64,000 nt of DNA from Accumulibacter jenkinsii (GCA_036625225.1 JAZKUF010000001.1:1364001-1428000); one strand, 5' to 3'; positions 38,926 through 48,244 are shown, counted from the stretch's first letter. Notes: generated by a model not told the origin, from the sequence alone. Translations and numbers: made by a program.

Positions 38926-41648
38926 GGCAACTCCTTCTGGAGGATCGGCTCGCCGAGAAGTTCACCGAGCACATACGGCAGGATACCACCCGAGCGGTAG
39001 TAGCTGATCTCGATCGGCGTATCGATGCGGCACAGCACGGGGCGCTCGACGCGCTGTCCATCGGCGCGCTCGATCGCCAGGGTCAGCTTCTGCATCGGCA
39101 GCAAGTCGGATTCGAGGCCGAGGATGTCGAAGCGCTCGTCACCGCGCAGGTCGAGCGAGATCGCCGAATCGTCGCCGATGAACTGCAGAGGCAACACTCC
39201 CATACCGACCAGATTGGCGCGGTGAATCCTCTCGTAGCTGCGCGCGATCACCGCGCGTACGCCGAGCAGGCGCGTCCCCTTGGCCGCCCAGTCGCGCGAC
39301 GAACCGGTGCCATATTCCTCGCCGGCGACGACGACGGTCGGCGTCGCGCGCTCGATATGGCGCATCGCGGCCGCGAAAACGGTCGTCGGCTGGCCATCGA
39401 GCAGGGTATAGCCGCCTTCCTGCCGGCGCCCTTCGGCATTGACCGGCAGCATCAGATTGCGTATGCGCACGTTGGCAAAAGTGCCTCGCATCATCACTTC
39501 GTGGTGGCCACGGCGGGCGCCATAGGAATTGAAATCGGCGCGGCCAACGCCGTGCTCGGTCAACCAGGCGCCGGCCGGCGTCGCCTCGCCGAACGAGCCG
39601 GCCGGCGAGATGTGATCGGTGGTGACCGAGTCGCCGAGGATCAGCAAGGCACGGGCGCCGCGAATGTCGCCTGCCGCCTGCTCCGGCAGCTCGAAAAACG
39701 GTGGCCGGGCGATGTAGGTCGATGGCGGCCAGTCGTAGAGGTCGCCGACCGGCGCAGGAATGGCCTGCCAGAGTTCCTGGTCGGCATTCAGGTCGGCGTA
39801 ACGTCGACGGAAACTTTCCGGGTCGAGCGCAAACGGCAGGACGGCGTTGATTTCATCGGAGCTTGGCCAGACATCGCGCAGATAGACCGGCTGACCGCCG
39901 TCTCCGAGACCCAGCGGTTCGCGATCGAGATCGATATTGACCCGCCCGGCAATGGCAAAGGCGACCACCAGCGGTGGTGACGCGAGATAGTTGGCACGCA
40001 GGTAGGGATGGATGCGTGCCTCGAAGTTGCGGTTACCCGAGAGTACCGCAGCGGCAATCAGCTGGTGCTCGACAATCGCCTGGTTGAACGCCGGGTCGAG
40101 ATCGCCGGAGTTGCCGATGCAGGTCGTGCAGCCATAACCGGCCAGCGCGAAGCCCAGTTCGGCGAGTGGCGCGAGCAGACCGGCCTGCGTCAGATAATCG
40201 GTCACCACCCGTGAGCCCGGCGCCAGCGAGGTCTTGATGTGCGGCTGCACGCGCAGCCCCTTGGCGACCGCTTTCCGGGCCAGCAGACCGGCGGCGATCA
40301 TGACGGCCGGATTGCTGGTATTGGTGCACGAAGTGATTGCGGCGATCAGCACGTCGCCGTGACCGAGGTCGATCCCCGGCCGGCCGGTCGGATAACGTTG
40401 CGCCAGGGTCTCCGGCCGGCAGCCGAAGCCATCGATCGACTCCGGCGCGCCGAGCAGCGCGTTGAAGCGGCTCGCCATCTCGGGCAAGGCGATGCGGTCC
40501 TGCGGCCGCTTGGGACCGGCGAGCGAAGGCACGATGGTCGCCAGATCGAGGTGCACGGTGCGCGAGTAGTCGATCTCGCCGGCAAGCGGCATGCCGAACA
40601 GTCCCTGGGCACGGAAATAGGCTTCGAAGAGGGTGCAGTCGGCTTCACTGCGGCCGCTGCTGCGCATGTAGCTGACCGTTTTCTCGTCGACCGGGAAGAA
40701 GCCCATCGTCGCCCCGTACTCGGGCGCCATGTTGGCTAGTGTTGCCCGGTCGGTTACCGAAAGCGTGCTGGCGCCCTCGCCGAAATACTCGACGAAAGCA
40801 CCGACCACCTTCTCGCGCCGCAACAGCTCGGTCACCGTCAGCACCAGATCGGTGGCGGTAATGCCCTCGCGCAGGCAGCCGCTGAATTCGACGCCAACGA
40901 CGTCGGGGGTCAGGAAATAGACCGGCTGGCCGAGCATCGCCGCTTCCGCCTCGATGCCGCCGACCCCCCAGCCGACCACGCCGAGAGCATTGATCATCGT
41001 CGTATGCGAGTCGGTACCGACCAGCGTGTCCGGAAAACACAGCCGCCCGCGGTCGGTCTCCTGTTGGCGCACGCCATGGAACAGATGTTCCAGATTGACC
41101 TGATGGACGATGCCCACTCCGGGCGGCACGACGCGGAAAGTCCTGAACGCCTGCATTCCCCATTTCATGAACTGATATCGCTCGCGGTTACGTTCGAACT
41201 CGCGGTGCATGTTCTGCTGCAACGCCTGCGGTGTCCCGTAGTAATCGACCTGGACCGAATGGTCGACCACCAGGTCGACCGGCACCAGGGGCTCGATGCG
41301 CCGCGGGTCGGCGCCGCGTGCGGCCGCAGTATGGCGCATCGCGGCCAGATCGCAGAGCAGGGGAACGCCGGTGAAATCCTGCAGCACGACGCGCGCAACG
41401 ACCAAGGGAATTTCCTCGCTGCGCGACGCCCGCGGCTGCCAGGCGGCCAGTTGGCGGACATGGCGCTCGCTGACGCGCCGGCCATCACAGTGACGCAGCA
41501 GCGCTTCAAGAACGATGCGCAAGGACACTGGCAGGCGGGCGACGTTGCCGACCCCGGCGGCACCGAGCGCCGGCAGGGAATAGAACCCGGCCTCGGGCTG
41601 ACCCGGGGGGGTGAAACGTGAGAAGGTGTTGAAGGGCGACTGGGACAT
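38919..41648 (-). CDS. acnA: Aconitate hydratase A
   Basis: A 909-residue 4Fe-4S enzyme interconverting citrate and isocitrate in the TCA and glyoxylate cycles. The cluster cysteines are Cys441 (TSCTNTSNP), Cys507 and Cys510 (YGCTTCIGNSGDL), and the substrate-loop GTDSHTTMINALGVVGWGVGG is present. Length and the TSCTNTSNP/GYGCTTC pattern fit AcnA/IRP rather than AcnB. The ATG at 41648 is preceded by GGAGG; the frame stays open for 321 nt upstream with no homology. The isochorismatase-like gene follows with a 7-nt overlap. Confidence 0.95.
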   Translation of the reverse strand: MSQSPFNTFSRFTPPGQPEAGFYSLPALGAAGVGNVARLPVSLRIVLEALLRHCDGRRVSERHVRQLAAWQPRASRSEEIPLVVARVVLQDFTGVPLLCDLAAMRHTAAARGADPRRIEPLVPVDLVVDHSVQVDYYGTPQALQQNMHREFERNRERYQFMKWGMQAFRTFRVVPPGVGIVHQVNLEHLFHGVRQQETDRGRLCFPDTLVGTDSHTTMINALGVVGWGVGGIEAEAAMLGQPVYFLTPDVVGVEFSGCLREGITATDLVLTVTELLRREKVVGAFVEYFGEGASTLSVTDRATLANMAPEYGATMGFFPVDEKTVSYMRSSGRSEADCTLFEAYFRAQGLFGMPLAGEIDYSRTVHLDLATIVPSLAGPKRPQDRIALPEMASRFNALLGAPESIDGFGCRPETLAQRYPTGRPGIDLGHGDVLIAAITSCTNTSNPAVMIAAGLLARKAVAKGLRVQPHIKTSLAPGSRVVTDYLTQAGLLAPLAELGFALAGYGCTTCIGNSGDLDPAFNQAIVEHQLIAAAVLSGNRNFEARIHPYLRANYLASPPLVVAFAIAGRVNIDLDREPLGLGDGGQPVYLRDVWPSSDEINAVLPFALDPESFRRRYADLNADQELWQAIPAPVGDLYDWPPSTYIARPPFFELPEQAAGDIRGARALLILGDSVTTDHISPAGSFGEATPAGAWLTEHGVGRADFNSYGARRGHHEVMMRGTFANVRIRNLMLPVNAEGRRQEGGYTLLDGQPTTVFAAAMRHIERATPTVVVAGEEYGTGSSRDWAAKGTRLLGVRAVIARSYERIHRANLVGMGVLPLQFIGDDSAISLDLRGDERFDILGLESDLLPMQKLTLAIERADGQRVERPVLCRIDTPIEISYYRSGGILPYVLGELLGEPILQKELPC

Positions 41649-41969
41649 GGCGAACCTCCGGCAAAATGCGGACGATGGACACGAATGCTGCAGTGACACC
41701 GGGCAGCGCTTCTCGTTCCCGGCCAGGGCCTCGCGCCTGCAGTGCATGCGGCGGGCGCTTCCCCTGCTCGCCCCGCATTGATCCATCTTGCTGACGATGG
41801 GGAATCGGACAAGGCGCCACGCGAAGGATCGCCGGAGAACGCAGCGACCCTCCTGATGCCAGGGGCGCACCCTCCTCCGATCGCCGTGCGTCGGCTGGCC
41901 GCAGAGATGACGAGCGCAGAAGCGCGCTTTCCGCGATAATCCGCAACTCAAGCATGGGCGAGACTGCAA
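41649..41969 (+). other. Divergent acnA/cyclase intergenic region
   Basis: This 321-nt spacer between divergent genes holds the acnA ribosome binding site (GGAGG on the minus strand next to 41649) and a GATAAT -10-like box at 41935-41940 facing the cyclase gene, without a convincing -35 box. I see no RNA gene, repeat or small coding region in it. The acnA frame stays open across it, but no family residues are recognisable. Confidence 0.5.
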
Positions 41970-43406
41970 ATGGGACCGGCAGAACTGAGTTTGGGCGATG
42001 CATCGCTGATTACCGCCACTTTCCTGTTTACCGACATCGAAGGATCGACAAGCCTGTGGGAGAGCGAGTCACAGGCCATGCGCCTGGCCCTGCAGCGCCA
42101 CAACGTGCTGCTCTCGGCGGCGATCGAAAGCCACGGCGGTTGCGTCTTCAAGACCGTCGGCGACGCTTTCTGCGTCACCTTCGACGAGGCAGAAGGCGCA
42201 CTCCATGCCGCCTGGCGGATTCAGACCAGCATCGCTGCGGAGCAGTGGCCGACGCGCGCCAGGCTGCGCGTGCGCGTGGCGCTCCATACTGGCCCGGCTT
42301 ATCTGAGCGGTGGCGACCACTTCGGCACGACGGTCAATCGCGTTGCCCGCCTGCTGGCCGTGACCCAGGGCGGACAAACGCTGCTCACCTCGACCACCGA
42401 AGCGCTGGTTCGCGCGCGGCTGCCCGACGGCACCAGCCTGCGCGATACCGGCATGCTTCGCCTGCGCGACCTGCCACAGCCGATCCATGTCTTCCAGTTG
42501 GTGCATCCGGGGCTCGCCGCAAGCCTGCTCGAAGTAGACGACCGCACGGCAGCCAACAAGTTGACGGCCGAGCCGGTGGCCCGCTTGCGTCCGATCGATG
42601 TTTACGAAGTGCCGACCTTGCCGAGCATCGTCATCCAGGCCCTGAAGGTGATGCAGGATCCCGACAGCGATGCCCGGGCAGTGGAACGGGTGATCATCCA
42701 CGACCCGGCGATCTCGTCCAAGATCCTGCGGGTCGCCAACTCGGCATTCTTCGGCTTCTCACGCCGCGTCGGCACCATCGCCGAAGCGGTGCGCATCCTT
42801 GGCTTCACCAACGTACAGGGAATGCTGATCTCGGTTGGCGCTTTTGACGCCTTCCGCACCGAGCGGCTGAACCTGGTCGATTTCTGGCAACACTCGATCG
42901 CCACTGCCACCGCCGCCCGCTTTCTCTCGCCACGGGTCAACCGTTCGCCCGACGAGGCCTTCATGGCCGGCCTGCTGCACGACATCGGCAAGCTCATCCT
43001 GGCCCTGCAGGCGGAGTCGACTTATCGACAGGTGCTCGAACTCAAGCGGGAATCCGCGATGAGCAGCGTCGAGGCCGAGCAGACCCTGTTCGAATTCACT
43101 CACCCCGAAGTCGGGCAGATGGTCGCCGAGCGCTGGGACCTGCCGGCAAGGTACGTCGCTGCCATCGCTCACCATCACGACCCTGGCCTGGCAGGCGACG
43201 AGCGTGACTTCTGCGCCCTGATCGGGCTCGCCGACCAGGCGGCGTACGCGGCTTTGAGCGCCAGCGACGCGTTGTCCGGGCAGCACGTCGAGCGGGCCGC
43301 ACTGTTCGACATCCTCGGGCTGAGGGCAACGCACTGGGATGACTGCCTGCGTCACCTGCACGAGGCGCGTCCGACGATTGCCGCCTTCGTCGGCGCGATC
43401 CACTGA
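41970..43406 (+). CDS. Class III adenylate cyclase fused to an HDOD domain
   Basis: A 478-residue signalling protein without membrane segments. The cyclase domain (1-180) has both metal aspartates (Asp22 in FLFTDIEGSTSLW, Asp65 in KTVGDAF), the adenine-selective pair Lys61 and Asp116, and the transition-state residues Asn123 and Arg127 (VNRVARL), so it should make cAMP. An HDOD domain (about 200-430) follows; it has the LHDIGKL and AHHHDP segments. HDOD domains usually act in signal transduction without phosphodiesterase activity, but here HD residues are retained. The ATG has only a weak GGCGAG site. It is divergent from acnA. Confidence 0.85.
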   Translation: MGPAELSLGDASLITATFLFTDIEGSTSLWESESQAMRLALQRHNVLLSAAIESHGGCVFKTVGDAFCVTFDEAEGALHAAWRIQTSIAAEQWPTRARLRVRVALHTGPAYLSGGDHFGTTVNRVARLLAVTQGGQTLLTSTTEALVRARLPDGTSLRDTGMLRLRDLPQPIHVFQLVHPGLAASLLEVDDRTAANKLTAEPVARLRPIDVYEVPTLPSIVIQALKVMQDPDSDARAVERVIIHDPAISSKILRVANSAFFGFSRRVGTIAEAVRILGFTNVQGMLISVGAFDAFRTERLNLVDFWQHSIATATAARFLSPRVNRSPDEAFMAGLLHDIGKLILALQAESTYRQVLELKRESAMSSVEAEQTLFEFTHPEVGQMVAERWDLPARYVAAIAHHHDPGLAGDERDFCALIGLADQAAYAALSASDALSGQHVERAALFDILGLRATHWDDCLRHLHEARPTIAAFVGAIH

Positions 43407-43460
43407 TTTTCCGGAAATAAACCTTGCCCCTGACCGACGTGGTCTATAGACTGCGCGCCG

Positions 43461-44270
43461 ATGCGCCATCCATCCCTGTTGATCTTCGTCCTCCTGACCG
43501 GCTGCCACGCGGGTCAGAGCACCCCACCCCCCGCAACCCCGCCCCCGGTCAACCTCCGCAGTCCGTCATCGTCGATGACACCGGCGCCAGACAGCGCGTC
43601 GCTCAGACTGGTGAACAATCAGACCGCAGTCGGCCATCGCGACTTCGCCAACGCCAAGAAGGTGCTGCCGAAGGTCTTCGCCGGCATGGAGGACGACTTC
43701 TACTGCGGCTGCCGCTATGTCGGGCAGGTCGTCGAATTCGACAGCTGCGGTTACCAGCCGCGCAAGAACGTCACCCGGGCGGCTCGCATCGAGTGGGAGC
43801 ACGTCGTTCCGGCGTGGGTGCTGGGCCATCAGCGCCAGTGCTGGCAACAGGGCGGGCGCCGGCACTGCACCGACACCGACGCCATCTTCCGGCGCGCCGA
43901 GGGCGATCTCAACAACCTGGTGCCGGCCGTCGGCGAAGTGAATGGCGACCGCAGCAACTTTTCCTACAGCGCCTGGACACGGCAACCGACCTCCATGTAC
44001 GGCGCCTGTCAGACGATCGTCGACTTCAAGCTGCGGCGGGTGCAGCCGCGCGAAGAGGTGCGGGGCCGCGCGGCGCGCATCACGCTGTACATGTACCAGA
44101 CCTACGACCTGCAACTGAGCCGCCAGGACAAGCAGTTGATGTGCGCCTGGTCGAAGACCTACGGCGTCGACGAATGGGAAAAAAAACGCGACCAACGCAT
44201 CGTCCGCTGGCAAGGCACGGGCAACCGGCTGGTGTCCGATCCTGCCTGGCTGAAGGCAAGCTGCGGCTGA
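43461..44270 (+). CDS. Endonuclease I family lipoprotein
   Basis: A 269-residue extracytoplasmic nuclease of the EndA/NucM/Vvn type that degrades double-stranded DNA nonspecifically. A lipoprotein signal with lipobox LLTGC (Cys15) predicts membrane anchoring. A Pro/Ser-rich linker follows. The catalytic region shows RIEWEHVVPAWVLG with the active histidine and EGDLNNLVPAVGEVNGDRSN with the metal-binding Asn. Cysteines at several positions suggest disulfide bonds. It could serve nucleotide scavenging. It is convergent with the next gene; a 7-bp hairpin at 44295-44314 lies between them. Confidence 0.88.
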   Translation: MRHPSLLIFVLLTGCHAGQSTPPPATPPPVNLRSPSSSMTPAPDSASLRLVNNQTAVGHRDFANAKKVLPKVFAGMEDDFYCGCRYVGQVVEFDSCGYQPRKNVTRAARIEWEHVVPAWVLGHQRQCWQQGGRRHCTDTDAIFRRAEGDLNNLVPAVGEVNGDRSNFSYSAWTRQPTSMYGACQTIVDFKLRRVQPREEVRGRAARITLYMYQTYDLQLSRQDKQLMCAWSKTYGVDEWEKKRDQRIVRWQGTGNRLVSDPAWLKASCG

Positions 44271-44294
44271 GGCGGATCGAAACAGGCGACTCGC

Positions 44295-44314
44295 AGGCTG
44301 CTGACGCGCAGCCT
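44295..44314 (+). other. Hairpin between convergent genes
   Basis: AGGCTGC (44295-44301) pairs with GCAGCCT (44308-44314) over a 6-nt loop in the spacer of two convergent genes. There is no T-tract on either side, so terminator function is only possible. Confidence 0.35.
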
Positions 44315-45168
44315 CAGACGGCCAGATCGGCGGCGTGTGGGGTGGCGCGCAGCGGGCGCAGTTCAAGTTCGGCGATCAGCGGCGCATGATCCGAGCAACG
44401 CGCCCAGGCCATGCCTTTCGGGACGTGCATGTCGAGCACGTCGAAGCCGCGGACGTAAATCCGGTCAAGGGTCAGCCATGGCGCGAAGCTCGGAAAGGTC
44501 CGCGCCACCCCGGCCTCGGTGTCACTGGCGGTGCGCCAGGGAAGAAGCCAGTCGAGGACGCCGCGATCGGGGGTTGCGGAGGTCGCTGCCATAGCCACTT
44601 CGTCGACGCCGAGCCGGTCACGCAGCAGCCCGTCGATCCGCTGTTGCCAGTCGTTGAAATCACCGGCGATGATCAGGGGCGCCTTGGCCGGAACTTCCCG
44701 CTGAACGAAATCGGCGAGAAAGGTCGCCTGGCGCAACCGGCTGCGTCGGATCAGCCCGAAGTGCACACAGATGAGGTGCACCTCTCTACCCCCGCCCCGG
44801 CCGAAACGGGTCACCGCATGCAGCAGGCCGCGCTTTTCCAGCACATGATCGGAAATGTCGTGGTTGGCGTGGGCAACGATGCGGTGGCGCGAGAGGATCG
44901 CGTTGCCGTGGTGGCCATGCGGATAGGCGGCGTTCATGCCGTAGGCGCGGTGGTCGTAAGCGCCGGTGGCGAGAAAGTCGAGTTGCGTGCCGGAGGTGGG
45001 GTAGCCGGGGTAGCGGGCCAGCCGCTCATTCCGATCCTGTACTTCCTGCAGGAAGACGATGTCGGCGTCGATCGCATCGAGCGCCAGACGGACGTCATTG
45101 ATCCGCGGGCGTCCGCGAATGCCGGTCACACCCTTGTGGATATTGTAGGTGGCCACTCGCAGCTTCAT
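44314..45168 (-). CDS. Endonuclease/exonuclease/phosphatase family protein
   Basis: A 284-residue protein of the DNase I-like EEP superfamily. Motifs in order are ATYNIHKGV (start), FLQEVQDRNERL with the metal-binding Glu, HFGLIRRSR, AGDFNDWQ, and the terminal CSDHAPL with the catalytic His. No signal peptide is present, so it should be cytoplasmic. YbhP-like members are often next to a cardiolipin synthase gene, which I do not see here. The ATG at 45168 matches the family start; the longer in-frame start at 45249 lacks homology. Substrate unknown. Confidence 0.85.
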   Translation of the reverse strand: MKLRVATYNIHKGVTGIRGRPRINDVRLALDAIDADIVFLQEVQDRNERLARYPGYPTSGTQLDFLATGAYDHRAYGMNAAYPHGHHGNAILSRHRIVAHANHDISDHVLEKRGLLHAVTRFGRGGGREVHLICVHFGLIRRSRLRQATFLADFVQREVPAKAPLIIAGDFNDWQQRIDGLLRDRLGVDEVAMAATSATPDRGVLDWLLPWRTASDTEAGVARTFPSFAPWLTLDRIYVRGFDVLDMHVPKGMAWARCSDHAPLIAELELRPLRATPHAADLAV

Positions 45169-45512
45169 TGTCTGGCCTGCTCGGCAGCAGTCGAATCGTG
45201 GCTCACGGCCAGCGCTCGCAGCAGCCGTCCCGAGGGCGGCGCCCGACAAAGACGGTGGCGTGCCGACGGCAAACCCGGCGGCGCTGGAAGGAGCCGGTCC
45301 TCGTCGACGGTGGCGGACTGCAGCCGACCCGCTTCGGTGGAAACGAACAGGGGATGGTAGCCGCCAGGGTGAATCGCATCGTAAAGCAGTGAAGTTCCGT
45401 TCTTGGCCAGTATGGCGCGCCCGGTAGAATGTCGAGCCGTTCCGCCACGAGTTCGTTGCGAGGCGACGACGGGCGCGCCGAAAGCCGGATAGTGTATATC
45501 AGTTGGCGCCGC
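45169..45512 (-). other. Intergenic stretch with an open frame but no start codon
   Basis: This 344-nt stretch separates the EEP gene from the exopolysaccharide operon. On the minus strand a frame is open from just after the kinase stop (45513) to a TGA at 45165 that overlaps the EEP ATG (ATGA). It has no ATG or GTG before its final part, and its third-position GC is lower than in neighbouring genes. Readable peptide such as LLYDAIHPGGYHPLF appears, but I recognise no family. It may be a gene remnant, a coding region with a non-standard start, or chance. Confidence 0.35.
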
Positions 45513-46718
45513 TCATGGACGGGGCGACGATTCGCTGCGCTTCAGCCACCGCTCGATACTGGCTGCCGGCTGGGCCACCCACTCCTCATGTCTGCCGACC
45601 GGCCACTCGCTCATCGACGGCCCTCGCAGACGCAGGTGCATCAGCCAGATCAATAGGGCGACAAACCGCAGGTCGTCAAGCGCCAGGCGAAAATCCGTAC
45701 AAAGCCGTTCCAGCAGCCGTTCCAGCAAGGGCTCAGGGTTGCCCTCCCAGATCTCGCGCAGCACCTTGAACTGGGAGCACCCGCGCCAGCGCGAGAAGGC
45801 GAAGACCACCAGATAGAGGGCATCTGCGCCGGGCAGCGCACGGCTACGGCAGCGCTCCCAGTCAATGATGCCGGTGAGCACCGGTGCACCCCGGGTGGCA
45901 AACAGCAGGTTCGGAAACCAGTAGTCGCCATGGGCGAACACCGTTCGAGAATGCACCCTCCCCGGCCAGCGTCGCAAGGCTTCGAGCGGCCGTGCAGTGG
46001 GTGTCGCCAGCACCGGGTGGCATTCGAGCCACCGCAGGCGGTCGAAAATCACCTGCTGATCGGCGTCACCCTGACCCGCTTCGGCGCGGGAATCGAGCCA
46101 TAGAAGAGGTTTTAATGCCGCTTCGATGTAAGTCTCCAGTTCCTGCGCGGAAAGATTCAGCGGATCGACGGTGCGCCCTGCAAGCCGCTCCTCGAGCAAT
46201 GCCCAGCCGCCTTCGAGCGGCCGCCATTCGATCACCCGCGGGATGAGACCGACGGCAGGCAGGTCAGCGAAAACATCGTGGGCCATTTCGATCCCCGCTC
46301 TTTGACGGCTGAGGTGACCTTCATTGGCACTGATGTGAATGGCCAGCGCAATCCCCGAACGCTCGCCAAAAACGACCAGAACATCTTCGGTGGCCAGGAA
46401 GAGTTCGACTTCGCCCTGCGGAACAATCGCCAGGCTGTCGGCCAGGCGGGCGAGCCGGGCACCGCGCAGGACGCGCGACCCACTCACCAGGGCACGTACG
46501 CTGATCACCTCGTCCGCGCGCACAGGTCCTGACGCCACCGCAGCACCCGCTCCGTGGATGGCGACGAAGGTACCACCGGAACGGAGCAGTTCGAGCGCAT
46601 TGACCACAGTCTGCAGACCCCGACGCAGCAAGCCCGGCCAGTTTCCGTCATAGAGGGCAGGCGGCGGACGAACCGCGCCGGTCAGCCGGATCAGGTGCAC
46701 GAACGACTCGATACTCAT
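45513..46718 (-). CDS. Aminoglycoside-phosphotransferase-fold kinase
   Basis: A 401-residue protein with a divergent N-terminal half and a C-terminal kinase lobe of the APH/choline kinase superfamily: FAHGDYWFPNLLF with His263, Asp265 and Asn270 (catalytic loop) and GIIDWE with Asp286 (metal). Such proteins phosphorylate small hydroxyl compounds; in a polysaccharide operon a sugar or polyprenol-linked substrate is more likely than an antibiotic. The ATG at 46718 overlaps the flippase stop by four bases, so the longer frame reaching 47246 inside the flippase gene is rejected. It is the last gene of the operon. Confidence 0.75.
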   Translation of the reverse strand: MSIESFVHLIRLTGAVRPPPALYDGNWPGLLRRGLQTVVNALELLRSGGTFVAIHGAGAAVASGPVRADEVISVRALVSGSRVLRGARLARLADSLAIVPQGEVELFLATEDVLVVFGERSGIALAIHISANEGHLSRQRAGIEMAHDVFADLPAVGLIPRVIEWRPLEGGWALLEERLAGRTVDPLNLSAQELETYIEAALKPLLWLDSRAEAGQGDADQQVIFDRLRWLECHPVLATPTARPLEALRRWPGRVHSRTVFAHGDYWFPNLLFATRGAPVLTGIIDWERCRSRALPGADALYLVVFAFSRWRGCSQFKVLREIWEGNPEPLLERLLERLCTDFRLALDDLRFVALLIWLMHLRLRGPSMSEWPVGRHEEWVAQPAASIERWLKRSESSPRP

Positions 46719-48244
46719 GGAGTCCTGGGCGGGGTCGAATGTTGTGTACGTCTGGAGCGGAGCAGTTGGTCGAAGGCATCCCGAAAATCCTGCAGGTGCT
46801 GGCGAGAAAGCAGCCGGAGAACCAGAAGATAGGTCAGAAAGCCCAGCGTTGCATGGCAGGGGAGCATCAGCACCGGGTGGTTGCCAGTCATCGCGATCAA
46901 TGGCCGGGTGATCGCGATGACCCCCCACAGCGACCCCGCCGCCACCGCCGGGGCAGCCAGAATCAGGGCGAGATCTTTCGTGCCGAGGCCGAGCAGGGTA
47001 ATCGCCGCCCGCAGGGGAACAAGCGTATAGATCGAGGCCAGCAGGGCCGCGAGCGCCACGCCTTGGGCGCCAAAGCGGAGCCCGACAAAAATCCCCACGA
47101 GGAAAAGAGCCGAACCAATCAGGTTGTACTTCAGGGCCAGACCGACACGGTTGCTGGCGTTGAGCAGCGGGGAGGAGATTGCCGTTGAACCCCGCACGGC
47201 CGCACTCAAACCGAACATCGATACCAATGGAATCATTGACAGCCATTGTTCGCCGTACAGGATCGGTACAATTTCGGCGGCCATTGCCGAAACGCCAAAG
47301 CCGACAGGCAGAATGAGGGTCGCAAGAACGCGCGCGCTGCGCACGAAGACCTGTTGCAGGCGAACGGCTTCGCCCTGAATGCTCGAGAATGCCGGAAAAA
47401 GAATCTGCTGCAGCGGTGCCGCGATCCGCGCCCGTATCTCATCGGTCAGGGATCTTGCGTTCTGATAGTAGCCGAGCGAGGCCGCGCCGAGATGACGGCC
47501 GACCAGCAGCAGGTCCATGTTCATGTTCGCGTAGTACAACAGCCCGGAGCCAAGATAAACCCCGCTGGTTTTCCAGGTGGCACGCAGGTACTGGCCGGAG
47601 AACCTGAAGCGGGGAATGTAAGGGACGAGCAGAAAGCCGATGATGACGTTGACCCCAGCGCCGACCAATGCTCCGCCGACCAGGCTCCAGGCTCCGAACC
47701 CCTGGCAAGCCATGCCAATGGCAGCGAGCGCACGGATCCCGTAGACCGAACACTGAATCCAGAACTCGCTGCGGAACTTCATCAGACGTGCGAGCAGGAT
47801 GCTCGGCACGTTGGTCAAACTTCCCAGAATGAAGGTGAGGCTCAGCACCCGGATCAGTTCGCCGGCCCGTGGTTCGGCAAAAAACCAGCCGGCCAGAAAA
47901 GAAACCGCGAAGACCAGGATCGACAAGGTCGTCCCCAGGGCCAGCGACGTCCAGAACACGGTGTCGATCTGCAGGCGACTGATGACCTTGCGCTGGGTCA
48001 GCACGTTGGTGATCCCGAATGTGCTGAACAAGGCAGCAAACTCGGTGACGATCGTGGCCATCGCCACAAAACCGAAATCCGCCGGTTCGAGCAACCTGGC
48101 CAGAATCGCAACCGAGCCAAACGTGATCAGGGTACGCAGCGCAATACTGGCGAACTTGAAACCGGCACCGGCGACCACCCGGCCGCCCAGATTGTTCGAG
48201 TCGAGAACGAATGCGCGGCGAACGATCGTGTCACGACGCATCAT
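46715..48244 (-). CDS. Wzx-type oligosaccharide flippase
   Basis: A 509-residue integral membrane protein of the MOP/polysaccharide-export superfamily with about 14 hydrophobic segments. The start region GGRVVAGAGFKFASIALRTL and the SVAILARLLEPADFGFVAMA segment match WzxC/lipopolysaccharide biosynthesis proteins. It would move undecaprenyl-linked repeat units across the inner membrane. AGGAAG precedes the first of two adjacent ATG codons. Its stop overlaps the kinase gene; FkbM lies upstream across a 129-nt spacer with no evident signal. Confidence 0.9.
   Translation of the reverse strand: MMRRDTIVRRAFVLDSNNLGGRVVAGAGFKFASIALRTLITFGSVAILARLLEPADFGFVAMATIVTEFAALFSTFGITNVLTQRKVISRLQIDTVFWTSLALGTTLSILVFAVSFLAGWFFAEPRAGELIRVLSLTFILGSLTNVPSILLARLMKFRSEFWIQCSVYGIRALAAIGMACQGFGAWSLVGGALVGAGVNVIIGFLLVPYIPRFRFSGQYLRATWKTSGVYLGSGLLYYANMNMDLLLVGRHLGAASLGYYQNARSLTDEIRARIAAPLQQILFPAFSSIQGEAVRLQQVFVRSARVLATLILPVGFGVSAMAAEIVPILYGEQWLSMIPLVSMFGLSAAVRGSTAISSPLLNASNRVGLALKYNLIGSALFLVGIFVGLRFGAQGVALAALLASIYTLVPLRAAITLLGLGTKDLALILAAPAVAAGSLWGVIAITRPLIAMTGNHPVLMLPCHATLGFLTYLLVLRLLSRQHLQDFRDAFDQLLRSRRTQHSTPPRTP

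Noticed and set aside
45513..47246. Kinase start extended to 47246
   Set aside because: The extension overlaps the flippase gene and translates to a low-complexity sequence; the ATGA overlap at 46715-46718 fixes the start.
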